DNA from: Aliiruegeria sabulilitoris
GTDB lineage: Bacteria; Pseudomonadota; Alphaproteobacteria; Rhodobacterales; Rhodobacteraceae
DNA: 64,000 nt
Direction: 5' to 3'
Assembly (NCBI RefSeq): GCF_001558155.1
Contig: NZ_LOAS01000024.1
Location: 31,360-95,359, forward strand
Under the pieces are notes generated by a model. That model worked only from the letters and a program-made list of their open reading frames with translations. It did not search any database and was not told where the DNA came from. A program made the position numbers and the translations under genes. This document shows positions 56,927-64,000 of the stretch, piece by piece. Every line of letters starts with the position of its first letter. Position 1 is the first letter of the stretch.

Positions 56927-58285
56927 ATGGATTTCCATGGTTGGGACGTCGTGGCCGCCTGTCGGCTGGACCGGGTGAATTCCTTGCTCGCCAAGAGGAT
57001 GAAGACGGCGCCGCCAACGGCCAATTACAAGGATGGCAAGGGCGTCGAACTGGATCTGACCTTTGGTCCGTGGAAGATCACCAAGCTGAGCGGCACGAAC
57101 CGGCTCAACATGACCCTTCCGATCGCCAAGGGGACGTTCAAATCGACGAGTGTCTTCGCGGGGCCGACGCCGGTGGTGTTGGACGGGGTCGAGGTAGAGA
57201 TTTCTCTCAATCTTGATTTCATCACGGCGGCGGACGGCAAGACGCTCGATCTGACTTTCGATCTGACGACGCCGGGCGCCGCGCCAACGGATACGGGCGA
57301 CGGGGTTGTTACGGTCACGGTGCCGGACGTGAACGACACGCTGAAAAAGGCCGGTGCGCCCGGAACCGCCGGGCGCGAGCTGGCCAAGCACCTTCCGCAA
57401 TGCCTGATCTCGAACAAGGCGGCGCTTTCCTACGCGATCAGTTCGCTGCCGCTGCTGCCGGGGGCCGGCGAGGGCTGGATGAAGCCAAAGGACCAGGCGT
57501 ATTTCTTTACCAGTGGGACGGGTGGCCAGAGCTATCTGGCGGTGGCGATGATGGTGCGCGATCTGGACCCAAAGACACGCCAGCGCGATATCGACAGCAG
57601 CCTGTGCAACAGTGGCGAGGAAGTTTGTGTCGCCATTGCCAAGGATGTCGCGCTGGAGCATGTATTCCTGCCCGCGATCAGGAAGGCCTTTCCCGGCGCA
57701 ACGGGCTTGCCCCAGTACATAAACGGCAAGATGGACACCGAGGCATTCCGGCTGCAGGGCGACGACATCGTCGGTATGGGAATGATCCCCTGCAAGGAGG
57801 TGACCCATGCCGGTACCGGCTATCACCCGGCGTTGAGCTGGTTCGAAATGGTCATTCAGGGCAGCCAGTTACAGATAAAGGCCAATGGCGGCTTTCACAT
57901 CACCGGGCTGCCCCATGCCTCGGCGACGTTCAAGATCACCCAAGGCCTGAAGGCGACTGTGCTGCCCGGAACAAACGCCTTTGAAATCGTCAAGGGCACA
58001 TCGCAACCACCGGACACCGACATGAAGATCCCCTGGTACTATTATGTGACCGGGCTGGCCGCGCTCCCCCTTGGACTGATCGTGACCGCGGTCGTCGTGG
58101 CGATTGTGGATCTGACGATTTACGGCGTGACGAACGCGGTGGCCAATACAGTGACCAGTTCGGGCCAGACGGTCGGTATTGGAGACATCGGCCTGATGGC
58201 CATTCAGTGGCCCGGCAACAGCGGATTTACCATGACCAGCGGTGGTTTGAATGACGGGATTATTCTAGGCGGTTCGCTCGCCTGA
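56927..58285 (+). CDS. P47-like protein (TULIP superfamily), paralogue 1
   Basis: 452 residues from the ATG with GAGGAG upstream. The opening MDFHGWDVVAACRLDRVNSL and the nearby FGPWKITKLSGTNRLNM recall the clostridial P47 protein, which begins with a similar GWD.V motif and FG.W element. No signal peptide. A hydrophobic stretch (about 373-401, GLAALPLGLIVTAVVVAIVD) is followed by a last strand-like segment IQWPGNSGFTMTSGGLNDG. P47 and OrfX proteins are TULIP-fold accessory proteins of some clostridial neurotoxin clusters with lipid-binding ability suspected. First of four related genes. Function here unknown. Confidence 0.75.
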   Translation: MDFHGWDVVAACRLDRVNSLLAKRMKTAPPTANYKDGKGVELDLTFGPWKITKLSGTNRLNMTLPIAKGTFKSTSVFAGPTPVVLDGVEVEISLNLDFITAADGKTLDLTFDLTTPGAAPTDTGDGVVTVTVPDVNDTLKKAGAPGTAGRELAKHLPQCLISNKAALSYAISSLPLLPGAGEGWMKPKDQAYFFTSGTGGQSYLAVAMMVRDLDPKTRQRDIDSSLCNSGEEVCVAIAKDVALEHVFLPAIRKAFPGATGLPQYINGKMDTEAFRLQGDDIVGMGMIPCKEVTHAGTGYHPALSWFEMVIQGSQLQIKANGGFHITGLPHASATFKITQGLKATVLPGTNAFEIVKGTSQPPDTDMKIPWYYYVTGLAALPLGLIVTAVVVAIVDLTIYGVTNAVANTVTSSGQTVGIGDIGLMAIQWPGNSGFTMTSGGLNDGIILGGSLA

Positions 58286-58316
58286 CGTACCCGCCAGATT
58301 TTTCAGGAGACGACAT

Positions 58317-60590
58317 ATGAGCGGTTTAACGGAATTGGATCTTCAGGGTTGGGACGTGGTGAATGCCGCGCTGTATTCGAGCGTCAATGACGCGATAGCG
58401 ACCCAGAACAAGATGCCGCCGGGCTTCGATCAGACGGATACTGGCACCGGCAAAAGCCTGAATGGGAAATGGAAAACCTGGGAGGTTGTGCCCGGTGGGT
58501 CCGGCGCACAGCTCAGGATGAAGATGACCATTGCGTCAGGCCACGCAAGCGACACGGCCTTCCCGTCTTTCTCAAAGCTCGATCCCGTGACTGTTGGCGG
58601 CTTGACGGTGGGCATTTCGGGGCTGGCGGTGATCAACCCCAGCCCGGCAAAGACGGCCATCGGCAGCGCTTTCGGCGACAATGCGCGGAGCAGCGGCAAG
58701 TTCTACTTCGAAGTGACGAATGACGGGTCGGTCAATACACAGATCAGCGACATCGTCTTCGTTGGCGTGTCGCCCAAGGGCTCTCGGGATGCCGAGTTTT
58801 TCCTTGCCCAGAACGCTTTCGGGATGCGCACCGATGGCGCGGTCATCACCAAAGGGGCCCCGGGACAGGCAGTCCCGGCGGCCGATTGGGATACCAAGGG
58901 TTCCGTTGTCGGCGTGGCCGTGGACCTCGACAATGGGCTGTTGTGGTTCAAGACGCCTTCAGGCGCGTGGCGGACGGCCGGAGCGGATCCCGCCAAGGGC
59001 ACGGGGGCGGATGCGACCCTGGGCTCCGGTGTCGACTATGTGCCTGCGGTCTGTGTTCGCACGGATGCGAAAGTGACGGTCAATTTCGGAGCGAGCCCGC
59101 TCGTGAACATGCCGCCGCTGGGATTTGTGTCCGGCTGGCCCGCGCCTTCGGGCAAAAGCGGCGTGGACCTGGCGGGCGCAACGGCGACAGTCCTGATCAC
59201 GCTGGCCAAGGTGCCGGGGCCCAATGGCGTGCCGCAACTGATGGCAGGGAGCGAAAAGGGCGCGACGCTGCCCGCAGCGATGGTCGACACCTTCACCGAT
59301 GCCAATGGCAAGGACCTCGAATCCGAATATGGCGGGGCGCTGAAAACCTGGCTGGCAGCCAACCTGACGACGTTCAAGAACGTCTTTCACATCGTGGATG
59401 CCAGCGGGCAGGTCGCCGGCGCGAAGAACACTGGCTACGAGTGGCTCGCGCCAAAGGGCGGGTTCGACTACGCGGTCGCCGACGAGCCCGGCGGGACAAC
59501 CGGTGTGCTGGCGGTCATGTCTCTGATCGAGGATCTCGCGCCCGGGGAAACCGGGCCGCAACAGGCCATCCCGCCCGAGATCGTGAGTTACATGAAGGGC
59601 CAGCAGAACGCGGTGATGGTTCTGAGCAACGAGCAGGTGGTGTCCCAGATCCTGTGGCGTGCCGCGCCGAGCCTGGTCAAAAAGGGCGCCACGGGTCAGG
59701 ACTTCATCGTGGCGGCCGATGGCAGGAGTGTTTCGAACAACAAGGCGCTGGATTGGCAGGATATCAATCTGCCGGACGGCACCACGATCACACCGAATAT
59801 CCCGGTAGGTGGTCTGACGCTGAAAGTGGACGGCAGAAAGATCAGGATCTCTTTCGAGAAACTGACCTTCACCCACCCGATGGTCGTGCTGGGCGGCAAC
59901 GAGATCGTGGATTTCAGCTTCAATCAGGAGTTGTATCTGATCCTTCACGATGGCCCCAACGACGACGATGGCAATCCGACCCAGATCCTGTATCCGACCT
60001 TTGCCGATCCACAGGACCAGACGGCCAAGGACGCGCCCCAGATCCTGGATCTGTCTGTGACCTCGCATCTGGATCATGACGCGCAGCGCAACAAGCGGAT
60101 CGAGCTCATTTCGGGCATCGTGCTGGCGGCTCTGTCTGTGGGTTTGGCGATGTTTTCTGCCGGCAGTTTCGTGATCAAGAGCGCACGGGCCGCACGACTT
60201 GTGGCGGCGGCAGGCAATGAGGTCCAGCTTGGCAATTTGCCCGCAGGTTACGGCCCGCCCCCGATGGCCGTCGTCGATGGCATCTATGGCAATGCGCCGC
60301 TGGCGATTCAGATGGACGGCGCAGGGATCCCGTTCCTGTCCAAACTGGCGGTGGGTTCGGGCGTGCTTTCGGGCATCGCGGCGCTCGGGTCAGGCGCGAG
60401 CTGGACGCTTTGGGGAATAACGAAGGCAACGATATCGGATGAGGATTTCTCACAGGTATCTACGCAGTTGTCGGTCCAGTCCTTCATCGAGAAGGCCATG
60501 GCCAAATTCATCTGGCCGTCCACCACGGAATGGAAACTCGACGAGATCGAGTTGGACGGTTCGCTCATCTTCAAGGGCAAACTGTCATGA
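58317..60590 (+). CDS. OrfX2-like TULIP protein with inserted SPRY domain, paralogue 2
   Basis: 757 residues. N-terminal LDLQGWDVVNAALYSSVND and WKTWEVVPGGSGAQLRM are the P47/OrfX pattern. Residues about 102-275 look like a SPRY (B30.2-like) domain: SSGKFYFEVTNDG, IVFVGVSPKG, VVGVAVDLDNGLLWFKT, YVPAVCVRTD and VTVNFGASPLVNMPPLGF. The TULIP-like part resumes at DLAGATATVLITLAKVPG, aligning with DLSGAVVTILVDLEA in paralogue 3, which marks the insertion borders. Two hydrophobic segments (about 595-620 and 674-700) come before the last strand FIWPSTTEWKLDEIELDG. Without the insert it is about 585 residues. Stop overlaps the next start (ATGA). Confidence 0.75.
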   Translation: MSGLTELDLQGWDVVNAALYSSVNDAIATQNKMPPGFDQTDTGTGKSLNGKWKTWEVVPGGSGAQLRMKMTIASGHASDTAFPSFSKLDPVTVGGLTVGISGLAVINPSPAKTAIGSAFGDNARSSGKFYFEVTNDGSVNTQISDIVFVGVSPKGSRDAEFFLAQNAFGMRTDGAVITKGAPGQAVPAADWDTKGSVVGVAVDLDNGLLWFKTPSGAWRTAGADPAKGTGADATLGSGVDYVPAVCVRTDAKVTVNFGASPLVNMPPLGFVSGWPAPSGKSGVDLAGATATVLITLAKVPGPNGVPQLMAGSEKGATLPAAMVDTFTDANGKDLESEYGGALKTWLAANLTTFKNVFHIVDASGQVAGAKNTGYEWLAPKGGFDYAVADEPGGTTGVLAVMSLIEDLAPGETGPQQAIPPEIVSYMKGQQNAVMVLSNEQVVSQILWRAAPSLVKKGATGQDFIVAADGRSVSNNKALDWQDINLPDGTTITPNIPVGGLTLKVDGRKIRISFEKLTFTHPMVVLGGNEIVDFSFNQELYLILHDGPNDDDGNPTQILYPTFADPQDQTAKDAPQILDLSVTSHLDHDAQRNKRIELISGIVLAALSVGLAMFSAGSFVIKSARAARLVAAAGNEVQLGNLPAGYGPPPMAVVDGIYGNAPLAIQMDGAGIPFLSKLAVGSGVLSGIAALGSGASWTLWGITKATISDEDFSQVSTQLSVQSFIEKAMAKFIWPSTTEWKLDEIELDGSLIFKGKLS

Positions 60591-62329
60591 CGGCTGCGGG
60601 GGGCACACCCCCGCCTTCCGCTGGCAGCGGGTCCGTCGACCTTGAGGGATGGGATCTGGTTCAGGCGGTCTTGCCGGAGACGCTCAACGCCACGATCAAG
60701 AAGAACGCGGCCTGGCCCACGACATTCTCCTGGGTTCCAGACAAGTCGGAGCCGTTCGACAAGCGGCTTCAAGGCAACTGGGGCCCATGGCAGATCGAAC
60801 CGTCGCCACAGGCGACCGGCAAGACGGTGCAGATGACCTGCGAGATCGCCGCGGGCCAGGGAGCGGCGCCGGGAAAGCCGACCGAGGACCTGAGCGGAGC
60901 CGTGGTGACGATCCTCGTCGATCTGGAGGCGCAATATGACCCCCAGAACCCCCTGAGCGATCCAACGGCATCCGACGCCCCGAACCCGAAGGCCGAAACT
61001 CGGGTTCTTCGGGCGACGGACAAGGCGACCGGCCCGGTCTCGGCGGTGCAGATCGTCAGCATCAAGAAGAACGGCGCCGATCTGGATTACCAGAACGAGT
61101 TCCGGCATTGGTTCAACTCGAAACAGGGCATCGCCGATTTCGACCAGCCTTTTCATCAGGCGGTTCTGAACGTGATCGCCAAGGACGATACGTTCCAATG
61201 GCTCAAGCCGAGCCATTTGAGCTACGCCAATCTCGCGACGAAAACCGGTGGAGCCCTGTTTGCGGCGCTGACGCAGACCGTATCCCCCATGAACGCATTG
61301 CTCGCCCATCAGATCAGTCCCGCGCTGCTGGATCATATGCCGAAGGGCTGCAATGGCGTGATTGCCCTGAGCGCGGAGCTGGTCACATCGCAGATGCTTC
61401 TGAAAGGGGCGGTGCACGTCCTGGATGGGTCGATAGACACGGATTTCACCATGGATTCGACCGGGCGAATTCTGAGCAATAACAAAGCACTCCTCTGGCG
61501 CGACATGGTTCTGCCGGACGGCACGAAGATTTCCCCGACGGTGCCCAAGGACTGTTTCATAATGGAGGTGGAGGAGAACCGGATAAAGATCCAGTTCAAG
61601 CACCTGAGCTATCTCAAACCTCTGTTCATGGGCGGGAACGAGGATTACACCCTGTCCTTCACCCAACACATGTATCTCGGGCTCGTGCCGGTTCCCGGCG
61701 GCAGCGGCTACACGCTGATGGCGTTCAATCAGGATCCCAACGATCCCAGTTCCAAGAACGTTCCCGATCTGCGGGACTGCAATGTGACGGTGACACCCGA
61801 CAAGGCGGCGATGGATGCGGACCGCACCCTGACATATGTCTCGATGGCGCTGGCCTTGGTCTCGATGGGGTCGTCCAGCCTTGCAGGCTGGGCAATCCGC
61901 GGGGCCAAAGCCGCCAAGGCTGCGGCGTCCGTGCGGGCGGCGATCGGTGCGGGCGAAGCCGTGTTCGATATCATGGCCGACGCAGATGACATGGCCAACG
62001 CCCTGGAAGCGGTTGAGGTCGAGGGCAATCTGGCGGCCGCGGCTGCCTTGACCACCGGCGGCGCCCCGCTTCTGGCGAACTACGCCACGTTCCTGGTTCG
62101 GTTCGGGATCCTCACCGGGATCCTGTCAGGGATCCTCACAGGGGCCAAGATGGGCCGACAAATCAAGGTGCTGAACGACGGGGAGATCGATACCTCCAGC
62201 GTGCCGCCCTTCGACGATTTCCTCAACAACGTCCTGGGGCCCTCAAACTGGCCCGGATACAAGAAATTTACACCGCATAGTGCCCGTCTGGCCGGTAGCC
62301 TGCTGGTTTATGGCAAGATCGATACTTGA
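60587..62329 (+). CDS. OrfX-like TULIP protein, paralogue 3
   Basis: 580 residues from the ATGA-overlap start (MTAAGGTPPPSAGSG), a Pro/Gly/Ala-rich leader, then VDLEGWDLVQAVLPETLNA. It is closest to paralogue 2: both share SNNKAL.W.D..LPDGT.I.P and MGGNE..LSF or equivalent. A long hydrophobic, alanine/glycine-rich helical segment covers about 410-520, before the last NVLGPSNWPG segment. No signal peptide. Function unknown. Confidence 0.72.
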   Translation: MTAAGGTPPPSAGSGSVDLEGWDLVQAVLPETLNATIKKNAAWPTTFSWVPDKSEPFDKRLQGNWGPWQIEPSPQATGKTVQMTCEIAAGQGAAPGKPTEDLSGAVVTILVDLEAQYDPQNPLSDPTASDAPNPKAETRVLRATDKATGPVSAVQIVSIKKNGADLDYQNEFRHWFNSKQGIADFDQPFHQAVLNVIAKDDTFQWLKPSHLSYANLATKTGGALFAALTQTVSPMNALLAHQISPALLDHMPKGCNGVIALSAELVTSQMLLKGAVHVLDGSIDTDFTMDSTGRILSNNKALLWRDMVLPDGTKISPTVPKDCFIMEVEENRIKIQFKHLSYLKPLFMGGNEDYTLSFTQHMYLGLVPVPGGSGYTLMAFNQDPNDPSSKNVPDLRDCNVTVTPDKAAMDADRTLTYVSMALALVSMGSSSLAGWAIRGAKAAKAAASVRAAIGAGEAVFDIMADADDMANALEAVEVEGNLAAAAALTTGGAPLLANYATFLVRFGILTGILSGILTGAKMGRQIKVLNDGEIDTSSVPPFDDFLNNVLGPSNWPGYKKFTPHSARLAGSLLVYGKIDT

Positions 62330-62370
62330 GCCGAACGATATTCAAAGAACTTGTAGACGGGAGAGACCTC

Positions 62371-63822
62371 ATGCCTGCCGCCGCAGCCGCCCCCCCCTCG
62401 ACACCGGGAGTGTCCACCGAGAACTGGGATACCGTGTTTGCGGTCACGCTCGATCAGGTCAACGCGGATATCGTGAAGGCGAACAAGACCCCGCCAAACA
62501 TCGATACAGCGCCCTATGGACAGTTCCAAACGCGTGTCAAAGCGGATTTCGGCCATTGGCGCGTGACCGAGGGCGGAGACACGCAAACCCTGTACCTGAG
62601 CATTCCGATGAAAAACCTGGTCTGCAAGACGGTCGCCAACAACACGCCCTACACCACGACATGCGATTCCTGCGAGGCCGTCTTCGCAATCAAGCTTGAA
62701 CTCATGCCGCATCAGGGGCCCGCCACCAAGCCCGACGGCACTGCTTTGCCGCCGCCCAAATCCGGCACAACGCGGCACGCCTTGAAACCGCGCATCAAGA
62801 GCACAAACCCCAAGGACCCCGTGGCGGTGTTCAAGCAGATGACCTGGCTGGCGCCGCAAGTCGGCGTGGATGCGGAAGATCCCTTGTCGGACGCGATGGA
62901 GAACTGGTGCCAGAACAACCTCGGTCTCTTTGACCATGTGTTTGCCTTCATCGACATAAATGACCGGGTTGCCACGGGCGATTTCGCCTTCTGTGCCCCC
63001 GTTCACAGCACCTATGCCTATGTGGACCGGATCCAGGGGCCGGGTCTGCTGGGAATCCTGTGCATGACATCCGGCGATCCGATGCCGACGGCCGCCGCCC
63101 TGTCGCCCGAGGCGGTGCCTGCCGGATCGGGGGCCGCTTTCGTGATCGCGCCCCAGCGGTTCCTGCTGGATATGGTTGCACCGTCTTTGACGAAGATCTG
63201 GCCCAATCTGGCCACGACGGATCTGGAACTGGATACCAACAAGAAGGTTTTGCGGCTCAAGAGCAATCTGCGCATCAACTTGCCCAAGACCACGGACCCC
63301 AAGAGCGGCCAGTCCTTTTTGCCGATCCTGACCAATCTGACGGTTTCCCTGGAAGGCGACGAAGTCATGGTCGAGACCTTGGTCGAGGCCGAGACGGATC
63401 CGGGGCTGTACGCCACAAGCCTGAGTACGAACTGGTATCGGATCGGTCTGGGCAAGAACAAGAAGGGCGCCCAGACGCTCGTCTATGCACCAAGTCGCAA
63501 GATCGCGCCGGTCAAGGGGCACTGGGTGGACCCGGCTCGGGCGACGGCGGGCAAGGTTCTGACCGGGGCTGAAATCGTCTTTGGCGTGTTGGCGTTGTTG
63601 GCGGATGGAGAGGGTGCGATCATCCTCGGGGCGCTGTTGTTGACGTGTCTGGCCGGCTCTCTGAACATGAGCAATGCGGTTGAAGCCGCCCAGGAAGATC
63701 CGCCTGACATCAGCGCGCTGCACGATGCCTTTACCGGGCCGTTCACATGGACGGATACCGATCTTACCCTGACCAAGGGAGGGCTTGCCGAATCCCTGCA
63801 ACTGGTGGGCAATTTCGCCTGA
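62371..63822 (+). CDS. OrfX3/P47-like TULIP protein, paralogue 4
   Basis: 483 residues from the ATG with GGGAG seven bases upstream; a TTG at 62326 inside the previous stop is an alternative start. Opening VSTENWDTVFAVTLDQVNADI follows the family pattern, with FGHWRVTEGGDTQTLYL as the second element. A hydrophobic stretch (about 392-430) precedes the last strand GPFTWTDTDLTLTKGGLAESL. Last gene of the row; the 178 bases after it hold no recognised gene before the window ends. Confidence 0.73.
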   Translation: MPAAAAAPPSTPGVSTENWDTVFAVTLDQVNADIVKANKTPPNIDTAPYGQFQTRVKADFGHWRVTEGGDTQTLYLSIPMKNLVCKTVANNTPYTTTCDSCEAVFAIKLELMPHQGPATKPDGTALPPPKSGTTRHALKPRIKSTNPKDPVAVFKQMTWLAPQVGVDAEDPLSDAMENWCQNNLGLFDHVFAFIDINDRVATGDFAFCAPVHSTYAYVDRIQGPGLLGILCMTSGDPMPTAAALSPEAVPAGSGAAFVIAPQRFLLDMVAPSLTKIWPNLATTDLELDTNKKVLRLKSNLRINLPKTTDPKSGQSFLPILTNLTVSLEGDEVMVETLVEAETDPGLYATSLSTNWYRIGLGKNKKGAQTLVYAPSRKIAPVKGHWVDPARATAGKVLTGAEIVFGVLALLADGEGAIILGALLLTCLAGSLNMSNAVEAAQEDPPDISALHDAFTGPFTWTDTDLTLTKGGLAESLQLVGNFA

Positions 63823-64000
63823 GGACAGAGAAAACCGTAGCTATTGGTGTGAGGCGACCGCAGGCTCCGGGCAACTCCTCCGCGTCCTGCGAAACAGTCT
63901 CCTAGGTCCTGAGCATTTGCGCAATGTCCGGGCGTTGCAGCTTGGTTTCGAGTGCTGCCATGTGTGGACGGCTCCGTTGGCGCAAGGGATGATTTGAGTT

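Overview
The window is GC-rich, densely packed DNA from an alphaproteobacterium, probably Rhodobacterales or a close relative. This rests on the tRNA-Met sequence, the SelD oxidoreductase fusion, a rhizobial/roseobacter-type glpVSTPQU glycerol importer and heavy use of ATGA-overlapping operons. Taxonomy is inferred from gene content only.

Layout. (1) 1-7.4 kb: the end of a LolD/YbbA-type ATPase and its FtsX-like permease, a 2-oxoglutarate/Fe(II) oxygenase, and a convergent selenium pair (tRNA 2-selenouridine synthase SelU; an FAD oxidoreductase-SelD fusion). (2) 7.5-9.3 kb: tRNA-Met(CAT) followed by a sparse segment with an AlpA-like excisionase/regulator gene and a DUF167 gene, resembling an eroded integration site. 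(3) 9.3-20.2 kb: a hydrogen-sulfur module. It holds a HupH-like factor, a group 1e [NiFe] hydrogenase in the hynS-isp1-isp2-hynL arrangement, then dsrE2, tusA, dsrE, dsrF, dsrH, dsrC, a cytochrome c, a YeeE/YedE sulfur importer and a secreted triple-rhodanese protein. (4) 20.3-26.7 kb: a hydrogenase maturation protease (minus strand) and hypCABDFE. (5) 27-37.8 kb: an HdrD/GlpC-like iron-sulfur protein, GlpA, GlpB and a complete glycerol-type ABC importer. (6) 37.9-39.4 kb: a BlaI-like repressor with an M56 membrane protease. (7) 39.6-45.8 kb: a LacI regulator and a sugar ABC importer with D-lyxose isomerase. (8) 46-56.6 kb: an eleven-gene minus-strand catabolic operon (amino-acid-type ABC importer, creatininase-like hydrolase, class III aminotransferase, GNAT, CoA-transferase, M20 hydrolase, thiolase) with a divergent LysR regulator. 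(9) 56.9-63.8 kb: four tandem paralogues that look like the P47/OrfX (TULIP-fold) proteins known from clostridial neurotoxin loci; one carries an inserted SPRY domain.

Two systems stand out. The hydrogenase operon encodes both halves of a plausible H2-to-sulfur electron route: Isp1/Isp2 resemble the DsrM/DsrK and HdrE/HdrD membrane complexes, and the same operon encodes a two-cysteine DsrC and the DsrEFH/TusA/DsrE2/rhodanese sulfur relay, with no dsrAB in the window. The P47/OrfX-like operon has no toxin gene beside it within the window, so these proteins may act independently of neurotoxins here. Both functional readings are inferences from motif and context.
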